This document shows positions 7,216 through 15,298 of a stretch of 64,000 bases of DNA, one piece after another. The position numbers and the translations under genes are program-made. A model generated the notes under the pieces. The model made no database searches and was not told the origin of the DNA. It worked only from the letters and a program-made list of their open reading frames with translations. How positions within the stretch are numbered: the stretch's first letter is position 1; the number at the start of each line of letters is the position of its first letter. Origin of the DNA: Desnuesiella massiliensis (GTDB lineage: Bacteria; Bacillota; Clostridia; Clostridiales; Clostridiaceae); NCBI RefSeq assembly GCF_001403615.1, contig NZ_LN879457.1:1240001-1304000 (forward strand), read 5' to 3'.

Positions 7216-8958
7216 GTGAAATTAAACATAAGATCTAAGATGATAATTATTACAACTCTATTATTAGCAATTCCAAGCTTTATTATTGGTTTTATTGGTT
7301 ACAAATTTGCAAAAGCGGAACTAGACAATTCAGGAAAACTAATTCTTAAAAATGGAGTTAGGCAGGTGTTGCAATTAATAGACGCTAAACAAAAGGAAGT
7401 AGAGCGAGGAAGTATATCAGAAGAGCAGGCTAAGGAAGCTGTTAAAGTTTACATATTAGGAGAGAAAAATGCTGAAGGTAAAAGATCAATAAATAAAAAT
7501 ATAAATTTAGGTGATAACGGATATTTTATAATATATGATGAGCAGGGGACAGAAGTAGCTCATCCAACTCTTGAAGGAAAGAATGTAATCGATGTAAAAA
7601 CTAAAGATGGTTTTTACCTTGTAAAAGATCAAATAGAACAAGCCAAAAAAGGTGGTGGCTTTACCTATTATGAATGGGAGTTACCTAATGATAAAAGTAA
7701 GGTAGCTCAGAAAATATCCTATGAGGAGATGGACAAGAAGTGGGGATGGATTGTCTGTGCTGGTTCCTATATGATGGATTATAATAAAGGAGCTAATAAA
7801 ATACTATACCTATTTATGATAACCTTTGGAGCTTCATTAATAATTGGACTCATTGTTATACTATTATTTTCTAAGAACTTAGCTTCACCAATTGTAAGAA
7901 TAAGTAATGAAGTAAAAGCTATGGCTGAAGGCGACCTTAGCAATTCCATTAAAGAAATACATAGAAAAGATGAATTAGGAATTTTAAATAAAGCTATTAT
8001 AAATTTAAAATTAAATTTGGAAAATATGGTTTTAGATGTGAAGAAAACCGTAAGTGCTGTTAGAGAGGGCAGCAACAGCTTATCAGACTCAGCTAGTGAA
8101 ATTGGAAAGGTTGCCAATGAAGTAGGACAGTCCATACAATATGTTTCTAGTGGAGCTGAGGAACAAGCTACTAAAGTAGATGGTGTTAAAGAAAAAATCA
8201 ACTATCTAGCTACCATGATAAATACTATAAATGATAATGTGAAAAATATGAACGGAAATGCAAATAAGGTTATTGAATATATTAGCAAGGGAAATATACA
8301 AGTAGTAGACTCTATTGAGCATATGAATAAAGTTAATAGTATAACTGGCGAGACTTCTGATACTATAGAATTTTTATCAGATAAATCTGCTGAAATTATA
8401 AAAATTGTGCAGCTAATAGATGGTATAGCAGAGCAAACAAATTTGTTGGCATTAAATGCAGCTATAGAAGCCGCTAGAGCAGGAGAGGCAGGCAGAGGGT
8501 TCTCTGTAGTAGCAGATCAGGTTAGGAAGCTAGCAGAGCAATCAGCTAATGCTGCAAAAGAAATTTCAATTTTAATAAACCAAGTTGAAAAGGGAGTGGA
8601 TAATTCAGTAAAAACCATGCATAGCAGCATGGTAATGGTTGAAGAAGGTGTAAGAAATATTAGGGAAACAGGGAATTCCTTTGATGATATAAAGACAGTA
8701 GTAAATAATTTAGTAAAAGATATTGAGTCTTTATCAAAAGAGGCAGAGCAAGTTATAGAAAATACTAATGAAGTTAGAGAATCTATTGAAGATATAGCTC
8801 AGCTAAGCGAACAGTTTGCAGCTAGTGCTGAAGAAGTAGCTGCATCCTCTGAAGAGCAATTAGCCTCTACTGAAGAAATAGTTAATTCCTCCTATAATTT
8901 AAGAAAGGTAGTTGAAAGCTTAACAGAAAATACAGATAAGTTTAAGGTGAATTATTAG
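7216..8958 (+). CDS. Methyl-accepting chemotaxis protein with sCache_2-type sensor
   Basis: A 580-residue transmembrane chemoreceptor. TM1 is at about residues 8-30. A periplasmic-type single Cache domain follows at about 35-190 (NKNINLGDNGYFIIYDEQG and HPTLEGKNV are typical of sCache_2). TM2 is at about 193-217, then HAMP at about 218-270 and a long coiled-coil signalling domain. The CheA/CheW-binding hairpin tip is intact at about 400-435 (EQTNLLALNAAIEAARAGE). It would relay an extracellular small-molecule signal to CheA. GTG 7216 has GGAGGTGG five bases upstream and is preferred to the in-frame GTG at 7207, which lies inside that site. No chemotaxis genes are adjacent. Confidence 0.93.
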   Translation: MKLNIRSKMIIITTLLLAIPSFIIGFIGYKFAKAELDNSGKLILKNGVRQVLQLIDAKQKEVERGSISEEQAKEAVKVYILGEKNAEGKRSINKNINLGDNGYFIIYDEQGTEVAHPTLEGKNVIDVKTKDGFYLVKDQIEQAKKGGGFTYYEWELPNDKSKVAQKISYEEMDKKWGWIVCAGSYMMDYNKGANKILYLFMITFGASLIIGLIVILLFSKNLASPIVRISNEVKAMAEGDLSNSIKEIHRKDELGILNKAIINLKLNLENMVLDVKKTVSAVREGSNSLSDSASEIGKVANEVGQSIQYVSSGAEEQATKVDGVKEKINYLATMINTINDNVKNMNGNANKVIEYISKGNIQVVDSIEHMNKVNSITGETSDTIEFLSDKSAEIIKIVQLIDGIAEQTNLLALNAAIEAARAGEAGRGFSVVADQVRKLAEQSANAAKEISILINQVEKGVDNSVKTMHSSMVMVEEGVRNIRETGNSFDDIKTVVNNLVKDIESLSKEAEQVIENTNEVRESIEDIAQLSEQFAASAEEVAASSEEQLASTEEIVNSSYNLRKVVESLTENTDKFKVNY

Positions 8959-8984
8959 CATAAATAATGAGAGGATAGATTTTT

Positions 8985-9015
8985 AAAAAGTTGCGATGAA
9001 TCTTCGCAACTTTTT
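8985..9015 (+). terminator. Intrinsic terminator
   Basis: A 12-bp stem AAAAAGTTGCGA/TCGCAACTTTTT (8985-8996 with 9004-9015), a 7-base loop and a short T-rich tail. It closes the chemoreceptor gene. Confidence 0.85.
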
Positions 9016-9052
9016 AATAAACATTGCCTTTATATTTGAAATTTAAAAATAG

Positions 9053-9081
9053 TTGCTTTTAAAAGATAACTATGTTAGCAT
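9053..9081 (+). promoter_or_regulatory. Candidate sigma-A promoter for the ABC-F leader
   Basis: TTGCTT (9053-9058), a 17-base spacer and TAGCAT (9076-9081). It is moderate in quality but correctly placed to give a leader of roughly 420 bases containing the uORF and the terminators. Confidence 0.35.
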
Positions 9082-9146
9082 AAAACTGTAAAATATATTT
9101 AAATTTTGCTAATATTAAATTTTATTAATGTTGAAGGGAGAACGAA

Positions 9147-9173
9147 ATGTATAGAGTGTTCTTAACAAAATAA
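9147..9173 (+). CDS. Leader peptide MYRVFLTK of the ABC-F gene
   Basis: An 8-codon frame (MYRVFLTK, stop TAA) preceded by GAAGGGAG seven bases before its ATG. Its codons 3-7 form the 5' arm of a 12-bp long-range stem, and two terminators follow before the ABC-F gene. In characterised ABC-F and related resistance genes of Firmicutes, antibiotic-stalled ribosomes on such peptides switch the leader fold and allow read-through. I infer the same here; the inducing drug is unknown. Confidence 0.6.
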   Translation: MYRVFLTK

Positions 9174-9269
9174 TTCAATTGAATATATGTGCTTGAAAGA
9201 TTAACCTTTAGCTTAGTGTCAGTCACTTTTTTGAAGGGTCTTTTAATCATGGTATGAGTTAAGAACATT
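9155..9269 (+). promoter_or_regulatory. Long-range stem of the ABC-F attenuator
   Basis: TGTTCTTAAC (9157-9166) is perfectly complementary to GTTAAGAACA (9258-9267), extendable by two pairs at the base. The 5' arm lies within the leader peptide codons, so a stalled ribosome would prevent pairing and free the 3' arm. Confidence 0.5.
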
Positions 9270-9297
9270 AGTAAAATAAACAATAATCGTAATTTTT

Positions 9298-9324
9298 ACT
9301 GTGCTTTAATACACAGTTTTTTTA
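9298..9324 (+). terminator. Leader terminator 1 of the ABC-F gene
   Basis: ACTGTG (9298-9303), eight-base loop, CACAGT (9312-9317), then TTTTTT. It lies between the uORF and the structural gene, so it is an attenuator rather than the end of a gene. Confidence 0.6.
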
Positions 9325-9404
9325 TAGAATTTTTTGATAACTATCTTACAGCATATAATATTATTTATATGTATTAGTAAGTGTTGTTAAATTTTGATTT
9401 TATA

Positions 9405-9445
9405 GGCGGTTAATGGACTATGTTCGTTAGCGGTCTTTTTATTTT
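9405..9445 (+). terminator. Leader terminator 2 of the ABC-F gene
   Basis: A 14-bp stem (9405-9418 with 9422-9435, three-base loop, one mismatch and several G-U pairs) is followed by TTTTTATTTT. It is the second terminator-like structure ahead of the ABC-F start. Confidence 0.5.
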
Positions 9446-9509
9446 GTGTTTTTAGCTCATAAATGAAGCCTTTAAATTAAATTATAAAAAGAAAAATGAG
9501 GTGATATTT

Positions 9510-11264
9510 ATGACAGTACTATTAAGTTGTCGAAAAATAATGAAAGAGTTTGGGGAAGATACTATTTTAAAGAATATCAATTTTGATATAGCTCTAGGAG
9601 ATAGAATTGGATTGGTAGGTATAAATGGAGCAGGCAAAAGTACTTTAGCTAATATTATCTATGGTGATATGCAAGCGGACCAGGGAAGTATTCTTTGGCA
9701 CAAGAAGGATATAAACTTGGGGTATTTATACCAATCAGCTCAGTACTCTCAGAGAAAATGGAGCGGAGAATATTTGAGTAGTGAGGATGAAGGTTACTTA
9801 AAGTATTTTAAGGAGTTATCTAGTCATTTAGGTATTGCCTATATTAACACTTTGGATGGATACAGAATAAGCAACTTAAGTGGCGGAGAAAAGATGAAGC
9901 TAGCTTTAGCTAATATATGGTCTAAAAATCCTGATTTTATAATATTAGATGAACCTACTAATCATTTGGACTACTCTGGGGTGAGCTGGCTTATTGAGGA
10001 GTTGAAAAAGTATAAAGGTACCATATTAATAATATCACATGATAGGTATTTCTTAGATAAAACTGTAAATAAGATTATTGAGATAAATAATGGAGAGTCT
10101 CAAACTTATTATGGAAATTATAGTTTTTATAAGGAAGAGAAGAAATGTAGATTTGAAAGCCAGCTTCATGAATTTGAAATACAAGAGGCTCAAAAGGCAA
10201 AGATTCAAGAAGAAATCAATCAGCTTAAAGATTGGTCTGATAAAGCTCACAGAGATTCAAGGAAAAAGGAAGTAGCAGGATTAGGAAAGAAAGAATATTT
10301 TAGAGTTAAAGCTAAGAAAAGGGATAAGCAAATAAAGTCTAAGATAAAAAGACTAGAAAAAATTGATTTGGAAGGAGTAAAAAAGCCAGAAGAAGATAAA
10401 AAAATAAGTTTTATGTTTGATGAAGCTAAGCTTAAGGGCAATAGGATAATCGAAGCTAAGGAAATAAGCAAGTGCTTTAATGATAAAGTGCTATTTAAAA
10501 ATAGTTCCTTCTATATTAAAAGAGGAGAACGCATGGGTCTGTTTGGAGCTAATGGTTGTGGTAAAACTACTCTTTTAAAAATATTACTAGGTGAAGTGGG
10601 TTTAGATGAGGGAGAAATATTTATAAGCAATTCTATATCCGTTGGATATTTGAGTCAAGAGGCTTTAGATATAGATAAAGAGCTTAGGATTATGGACGCT
10701 TTTGATATTAATTCTAGAGAAGAACAGGGAAAAGTAAGAACCCTTCTAGCAAACATGGGCTTTAATGAAAAAATGGTTTATCAAAGACTTAATACCTTAA
10801 GTCTAGGAGAAATAACAAGAGTTAGAATGACAAAATTAATAATTAAGCAAAATGATTTACTAATATTAGATGAACCATTAAATCATCTTGATATATATAG
10901 TAGGGAAAAGCTTGAAGAAGCTTTAAAGGATTACCATGGAACTATAATTTTAGTATCTCACGATAGGTATATGATTCAGAATATATGTGAGGGAATATTA
11001 GCTTTTGAAGGCAACAAAATAATTAAAATAACAGAGAGCCCTAAGGAATATCTAGATAATCTTGAAAATAAGAAATTAAATAAAGAACAAAGAAAAAATC
11101 AAAGCAGTAGAAATGAAAAAGATATTAAAGAACAAAGAATGCTAATTGAAAATGAGCTTGCTTATATACTAGGTGAATTGAGTAAGTTCAATCCAGGGAC
11201 TTCTCAATATGAAGAGTTAGATAAAAGATTTAATGAATTAATCATTTTGAAAGGTAAATTATAG
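9510..11264 (+). CDS. ABC-F type ribosomal protection protein
   Basis: A soluble twin-ATPase of 584 residues with no membrane segment. ABC1: Walker A GINGAGKST, signature LSGGEKMKLAL, Walker B LDEPTNHLD. A charged linker helix pair sits in the middle (about 205-300). ABC2: Walker A GANGCGKTT, an altered signature LSLGEITRVRM and LDEPLNHLD. This is the layout of ABC-F factors that bind the ribosomal E site and dislodge drugs such as lincosamides, pleuromutilins and streptogramins A. The resistance-type leader (uORF and terminators) supports a protective rather than housekeeping role. Which ABC-F subfamily it belongs to is not decided. ATG 9510 follows GAGGTGA; the GTG at 9501 lies inside that site. 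Confidence 0.88.
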   Translation: MTVLLSCRKIMKEFGEDTILKNINFDIALGDRIGLVGINGAGKSTLANIIYGDMQADQGSILWHKKDINLGYLYQSAQYSQRKWSGEYLSSEDEGYLKYFKELSSHLGIAYINTLDGYRISNLSGGEKMKLALANIWSKNPDFIILDEPTNHLDYSGVSWLIEELKKYKGTILIISHDRYFLDKTVNKIIEINNGESQTYYGNYSFYKEEKKCRFESQLHEFEIQEAQKAKIQEEINQLKDWSDKAHRDSRKKEVAGLGKKEYFRVKAKKRDKQIKSKIKRLEKIDLEGVKKPEEDKKISFMFDEAKLKGNRIIEAKEISKCFNDKVLFKNSSFYIKRGERMGLFGANGCGKTTLLKILLGEVGLDEGEIFISNSISVGYLSQEALDIDKELRIMDAFDINSREEQGKVRTLLANMGFNEKMVYQRLNTLSLGEITRVRMTKLIIKQNDLLILDEPLNHLDIYSREKLEEALKDYHGTIILVSHDRYMIQNICEGILAFEGNKIIKITESPKEYLDNLENKKLNKEQRKNQSSRNEKDIKEQRMLIENELAYILGELSKFNPGTSQYEELDKRFNELIILKGKL

Positions 11265-11339
11265 CTAATACAACACAGATTAATAATTCTGTTAGTGTTA
11301 AATAAAGTTTCATTAATGTATAATTTATATGCTATAGTA

Positions 11340-11370
11340 GGCATCTCTAAATGTTTACTTTTGAGATGCC
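11340..11370 (+). promoter_or_regulatory. Perfect 8-bp hairpin before the MATE gene
   Basis: GGCATCTC (11340-11347) pairs exactly with GAGATGCC (11363-11370). There is no T-tract, so it is not a standard terminator. It lies 35 bases before the MATE start and could modulate read-through from the ABC-F gene or mRNA stability. Confidence 0.4.
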
Positions 11371-11404
11371 TTATACAGAAATAATTTGGGATAGGGTGAA
11401 TTTA

Positions 11405-12769
11405 ATGAGATCAGAAGAAAGAAGAAACTTAATCTTAAATGGAAGCTTGTATAGAGTAATTATAACATTAGCCTTACCAATTATGGTGAATAATCTTATT
11501 CAAACTCTCTATAATTTAGCTGATGGACTTTGGGTTGCTAAGTTAGGGGAGGATCATTTTGCGGCTACGGTTTTTGTATGGCCTGTTAATTTTATATTTA
11601 TATCTGTGGGAATAGGTATTTCTATTGCTGGTACTGCTCTGCTCTCTCAATTTATAGGTGCCTCAAAATATGAGGAGGCAAATAAATATGCCAGCCAGCT
11701 AATAATTATGTCTCTTATATGCTCAGTTTCTTTTGCAATTATAGGATATATTATGACTCCATTTATAATAAAGCAAATGGGGGCTACTGGAGCATTAGCT
11801 GAGTACAGTGAAATCTATCTAAAAATTACATTTTTAGATATGCCTTTCATGTTTCTGTTTTTTAGTTTTAATTCTATTATGAATGCTCAAGGCAGTAATT
11901 TAAAGCCTACTATACTAAGTGCTATAAGTGCTGTGCTCAATGTAGTGCTAGATCCTATATTTATTTTTACCTTTAATATGGGTATAGCAGGAGCCGCCAT
12001 TGCAACTTTAATTTCAAAAGCATTGCTTGCCATGGCTGGATTGTTTATATTAGCTAGGGGTTCTTCAATAATTAGACCGAGCTTTAAAAAATTTAAGTTT
12101 GATAAAGGTATAGTTCATAAAATAATTAGTGTGGCCTTGCCTTCTTCAATAGGACAATCTGGTTCAGCCCTAGGATTTGTGATACTTAATGGATTTATAT
12201 TGTCTTATGGTAATGCTACTATGGCAGCCTTTGGCATGGTGAATCGAATTACTTCGTTGATAATGCAGCCAGCTATGGGTATAGGAGCGGCCCTCACTTC
12301 TATTGTAGGGCAAAATTTAGGCTATGACCAAATATATAGAGTAAAAGAAGCTTTTGTAAAGTCTTTAAAATTAACCATAGGTTTTTCAGTAGTAGGATGT
12401 ATAGCCTTATTATTATGGGATAAACCAATAATCCATTTTTTCTTTCAATCAAAGGAAAATACGGAAGCCGTTTCTCAGGGTATAACTTATCTTCAGTATA
12501 TTTCTTTTTCCATGCCTCTTATGGGGATATTTAGTGTACTTCAAGGAATTTTTCAGGGCTCTGGGCATACCAAATATTCTATGGCTATGGAAATTGGGCG
12601 GTTATGGTTTGTAAGATTGCCCATGATACTCTTATTTAAGTATTTTACTAATGTAGGACCGGCAGGTATATGGTTTTCTATGAGCTTTAGCAATCTAATA
12701 ATATGTGGTTTTGGCTATTTAATGTATAGAAGAGACAATTGGCAGAGCAAGGTGATTGCTCAAGGTTAA
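11405..12769 (+). CDS. MATE-family multidrug/cation antiporter
   Basis: A 454-residue integral membrane protein with about 12 hydrophobic segments in two homologous halves. The N-terminal MATE pattern LALPIMVNNLIQTLYNLADG-WVAKLG and the PTILSAISAVLNVVLDPIF segment are characteristic of the DinF/NorM-like branch. It would export drugs or metabolites using a Na+ or H+ gradient. ATG 11405 follows AGGGTGAAT. The upstream in-frame ATG at 11351 lies inside a hairpin and is unlikely. Its position directly behind the ABC-F gene suggests a two-gene drug-defence unit; the substrate is unknown. Confidence 0.92.
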   Translation: MRSEERRNLILNGSLYRVIITLALPIMVNNLIQTLYNLADGLWVAKLGEDHFAATVFVWPVNFIFISVGIGISIAGTALLSQFIGASKYEEANKYASQLIIMSLICSVSFAIIGYIMTPFIIKQMGATGALAEYSEIYLKITFLDMPFMFLFFSFNSIMNAQGSNLKPTILSAISAVLNVVLDPIFIFTFNMGIAGAAIATLISKALLAMAGLFILARGSSIIRPSFKKFKFDKGIVHKIISVALPSSIGQSGSALGFVILNGFILSYGNATMAAFGMVNRITSLIMQPAMGIGAALTSIVGQNLGYDQIYRVKEAFVKSLKLTIGFSVVGCIALLLWDKPIIHFFFQSKENTEAVSQGITYLQYISFSMPLMGIFSVLQGIFQGSGHTKYSMAMEIGRLWFVRLPMILLFKYFTNVGPAGIWFSMSFSNLIICGFGYLMYRRDNWQSKVIAQG

Positions 12770-12802
12770 TGAAAAGTTTAATAGAATATTAATTTTGTGT
12801 AA

Positions 12803-12848
12803 AACAATCCATAATTTTAGGCTATATGCTAAAATTGTGGATTGTTTT
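12803..12848 (+). terminator. Intrinsic terminator
   Basis: AACAATCC...ATTTTAG and CTAAAAT...GGATTGTT form a long interrupted stem followed by TTTTG. It ends the ABC-F/MATE unit. Confidence 0.85.
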
Positions 12849-12957
12849 TGTTTAATTTGTAGGAACAATATGTTAGAATTATTACTAATTAACATAAGGC
12901 CCTAAAAAATAATCTTAATCTTTAGAAAAAATATTTATTTTAGAATGGAGTGATTTT

Positions 12958-13962
12958 ATGAAGCATTACAATGTAAATATTATTGGGACAGGCATTTACC
13001 ATCCAGAAAATAAGGTATTAAATGATTATTTTATTAATTATTATGAGAAGAAGGATATTGATATTAGAGGGCTGCTTTCTTATCTTGGGAGAGATGAAAG
13101 ATATAAATGTAATGAAGAGGAAAATGTAATCACTATGGGGGCGAAGGCTGCAGCAGAAGCCTTAGGTAATGCAAAAACTACACCGGAAGAGATAGATATG
13201 ATAATCTTTGCTACAGACACGCCGGAGTATACAGCACCCTGCAACGCTATTAAGGCAAGTAATGAACTTGGTACAGTTAATGCCCATGTGGTATATGATA
13301 TGAATAATAATTGTGTAGGAATTATCACTGCATTGGATAATGCTAGTAGGTTCATGAAGAGTAATAAAAGAATAAGAAAAGCATTATTAATAGGAAGTCA
13401 GAAGATTGCATCCTTTGCTAGGCCGGATGATCCTATGGCTTATTCAGGATTTGGGGATGGAGCCGGTGCTATTGTATTAGAGGCTATGGAGGAAAATGAA
13501 GAAAGAGGATTAGTTGAATCTGCTTATTACACTGATGCCAAACATCATAACATGGCTTTAATGCCAGCCTGTGGCTATTCAAAAATAACTAGAGAAGATA
13601 TAAATGATTTAGATAAGAAATGGTGGACAGACCCTACCTTTAGAGGAGACCACATAATTGAAATATGGAACAATGTTATAAATCAATTACTACATAATAA
13701 TGACTTGGAGGCTAATCACATTGATGATTATATATTCTCTCAGTTTTGCAGGTCACACATTATAGAAATAATTCAAAGGCTTAAGGTTGGTCCAGATAAA
13801 TTTACTTATATAGGTGATAGATATGGATATACAGGGGTTGCAAGTCCTATTTTTGCTATGCACCATGCTATAAAGAATTGTAAAATAAAAAAGGATTCAA
13901 AAATAATTATGTGCTCTGTAGGCTCAGGCTTTACTTGCGTTTCACTACTTTGGAAAATGTAA
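12958..13962 (+). CDS. 3-oxoacyl-ACP synthase III-like protein (thiolase fold, atypical active site)
   Basis: A 334-residue KAS III/FabH-like protein. The nucleophilic cysteine motif is present (YDMNNNCVGIITAL, Cys119), as is the glycine-rich FGDGAGAIVLEA segment. The usual His of the PHQAN motif is replaced (FSQFCRSH, about 260-267), and the usual Asn of GNTS is replaced by Tyr (YGYTGVAS, Tyr291). With Cys but neither His nor Asn, it is unlikely to decarboxylate malonyl-ACP in the normal way. It may be an acyltransferase or a condensing enzyme with other chemistry. It is monocistronic between two terminators and has no fatty-acid genes nearby. Confidence 0.75.
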   Translation: MKHYNVNIIGTGIYHPENKVLNDYFINYYEKKDIDIRGLLSYLGRDERYKCNEEENVITMGAKAAAEALGNAKTTPEEIDMIIFATDTPEYTAPCNAIKASNELGTVNAHVVYDMNNNCVGIITALDNASRFMKSNKRIRKALLIGSQKIASFARPDDPMAYSGFGDGAGAIVLEAMEENEERGLVESAYYTDAKHHNMALMPACGYSKITREDINDLDKKWWTDPTFRGDHIIEIWNNVINQLLHNNDLEANHIDDYIFSQFCRSHIIEIIQRLKVGPDKFTYIGDRYGYTGVASPIFAMHHAIKNCKIKKDSKIIMCSVGSGFTCVSLLWKM

Positions 13963-13992
13963 TTACTTTAAATTAACTTATAATTAATATAT

Positions 13993-14041
13993 AAAAAATA
14001 ACTAGTCAATGTGGCTATTCTATATTTGACTAGTTATTTTT
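13993..14041. terminator. Bidirectional intrinsic terminator
   Basis: AAAAATAACTAGTCAA (about 13993-14009) pairs with TTTGACTAGTTATTTTT (about 14025-14041). The A-run and T-run on either side suit both the rightward synthase gene and the leftward methyltransferase gene that converge here. Confidence 0.85.
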
Positions 14042-14051
14042 CATTGAATTC

Positions 14052-14945
14052 TTAAATATTTCTATCTAATTTTCCGCTATTTTTTAAGGTAGCCTCATAT
14101 AATATGATAGTTGCTGCAATACCAACATTTAAGGAATCGCAGTTTCCTAGCATAGGAATAGATACTCCAGTATAAGGAGTATTATACCAATCTTCTGAAA
14201 CTCCATATTTCTCACTTCCCATAACTATAGCTACTCTATTCTTGTAAGGCAACTCATAATATTGAGATGCTGCACGGGTATCCGTTAGTATGATCTCAAA
14301 ATTATTTTGTTTTAGCCATTCTATGGTTTCCTCAGCATTGCTTTCAATTACGGGCACACTGAAACATGATCCCATACTGCTTCTTATTAATTTTGGATGG
14401 TTTAATCTTGTCTTTCTATTATTTATAATAACAGCATCTACGTTAGTTGCATCTGCGGATCTAAGAATGGTACCTATGTTTCCAGGTATCTCTAAACCGT
14501 CCAATATTAAAACTATGTTCTTATCCCTTAATTCTACATTTTCAAAGGAACTCATGGGGAGGTAACATACGGCAAGAAGACCATGGGAGTTTCCTTTCTC
14601 GGTGATAGTTTCAAAAACCTTCTTTGAAACTACAAAACATTTTTCAGCTTTTTCTACATACTGATCAATGAGCTTTTGGGCTTCTATGGCTATAATATCT
14701 TCTATACAGATTACTAAATATTTTATTTTTATATTATATTGCATAGCCATACTTAAAGCCCAAATCCCCTCAATAACTGCTAATTTTTCTGGATTAGGCT
14801 TGCTGTTATTGTTTAAACTTATAATTCTTTTTATAACAGCATGTTGCTTGCCAGCGAAAAGAAGATCTTTTTTATATCTTCCCATTATTATAGCTTCTTT
14901 ATCTGGCAGTGTATATTTGCTTAAATCTTCAAATTCATAACTCAT
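14052..14945 (-). CDS. TrmH/SpoU-family RNA 2'-O-methyltransferase
   Basis: A 297-residue protein with a substrate-binding N-terminal domain (about 25-120, IEGIWALSMAMQ) and a C-terminal SPOUT knot. Motif 1 is LEIPGNIGTILRSADA, motif 2 is IVMGSEKYGVS and motif 3 is IPMLGNCDSLNVGIAATIILYE. These proteins methylate ribose 2'-OH in rRNA or tRNA using S-adenosylmethionine. Motif 2 has SEKYG rather than the commoner NExxG, within the variation seen in the family. The ATG at 14945 has AGAGGTCATC upstream on the minus strand. The exact RNA target cannot be told from the sequence. Confidence 0.88.
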   Translation of the reverse strand: MSYEFEDLSKYTLPDKEAIIMGRYKKDLLFAGKQHAVIKRIISLNNNSKPNPEKLAVIEGIWALSMAMQYNIKIKYLVICIEDIIAIEAQKLIDQYVEKAEKCFVVSKKVFETITEKGNSHGLLAVCYLPMSSFENVELRDKNIVLILDGLEIPGNIGTILRSADATNVDAVIINNRKTRLNHPKLIRSSMGSCFSVPVIESNAEETIEWLKQNNFEIILTDTRAASQYYELPYKNRVAIVMGSEKYGVSEDWYNTPYTGVSIPMLGNCDSLNVGIAATIILYEATLKNSGKLDRNI

Positions 14946-15226
14946 TTTGATGACCTCTCTTTAATCTTTTTACCTATAAATTATAATACAAAGGTTTGGA
15001 AAAAGAAATAAGGCATCTTAGGAGAAAGGTCTACTTAAAATATGTGAATACAGTGAATGGTTATTTTTGAAGGTTATAATGAAGAAAATAATAACTAAAT
15101 TTTTAAAATCTATGAGAAAACTGGAGATAATTAAAAAAATATTGATCTATATATAGTTAGTTATATATAAAGCCGCATAGTAGCTAAAAATATTGAGTAT
15201 TTTATGCAATTTAAGAATAAGTGATA

Positions 15227-15255
15227 TTGACCTCCATCTAAAAAGATAGTAGAAT
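15227..15255 (+). promoter_or_regulatory. Sigma-A-type promoter of the 15.3 kb membrane protein
   Basis: TTGACC (15227-15232), a 17-base spacer and TAGAAT (15250-15255), 44 bases before the start codon. The rest of the 14946-15298 gap is AT-rich; a small palindrome GAGTTATAATTTAACTC lies at about 15265-15281, near the expected transcript start. Confidence 0.6.
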
Positions 15256-15298
15256 TTATATAAAGAGTTATAATTTAACTCATAAAAGGGGGATATGT

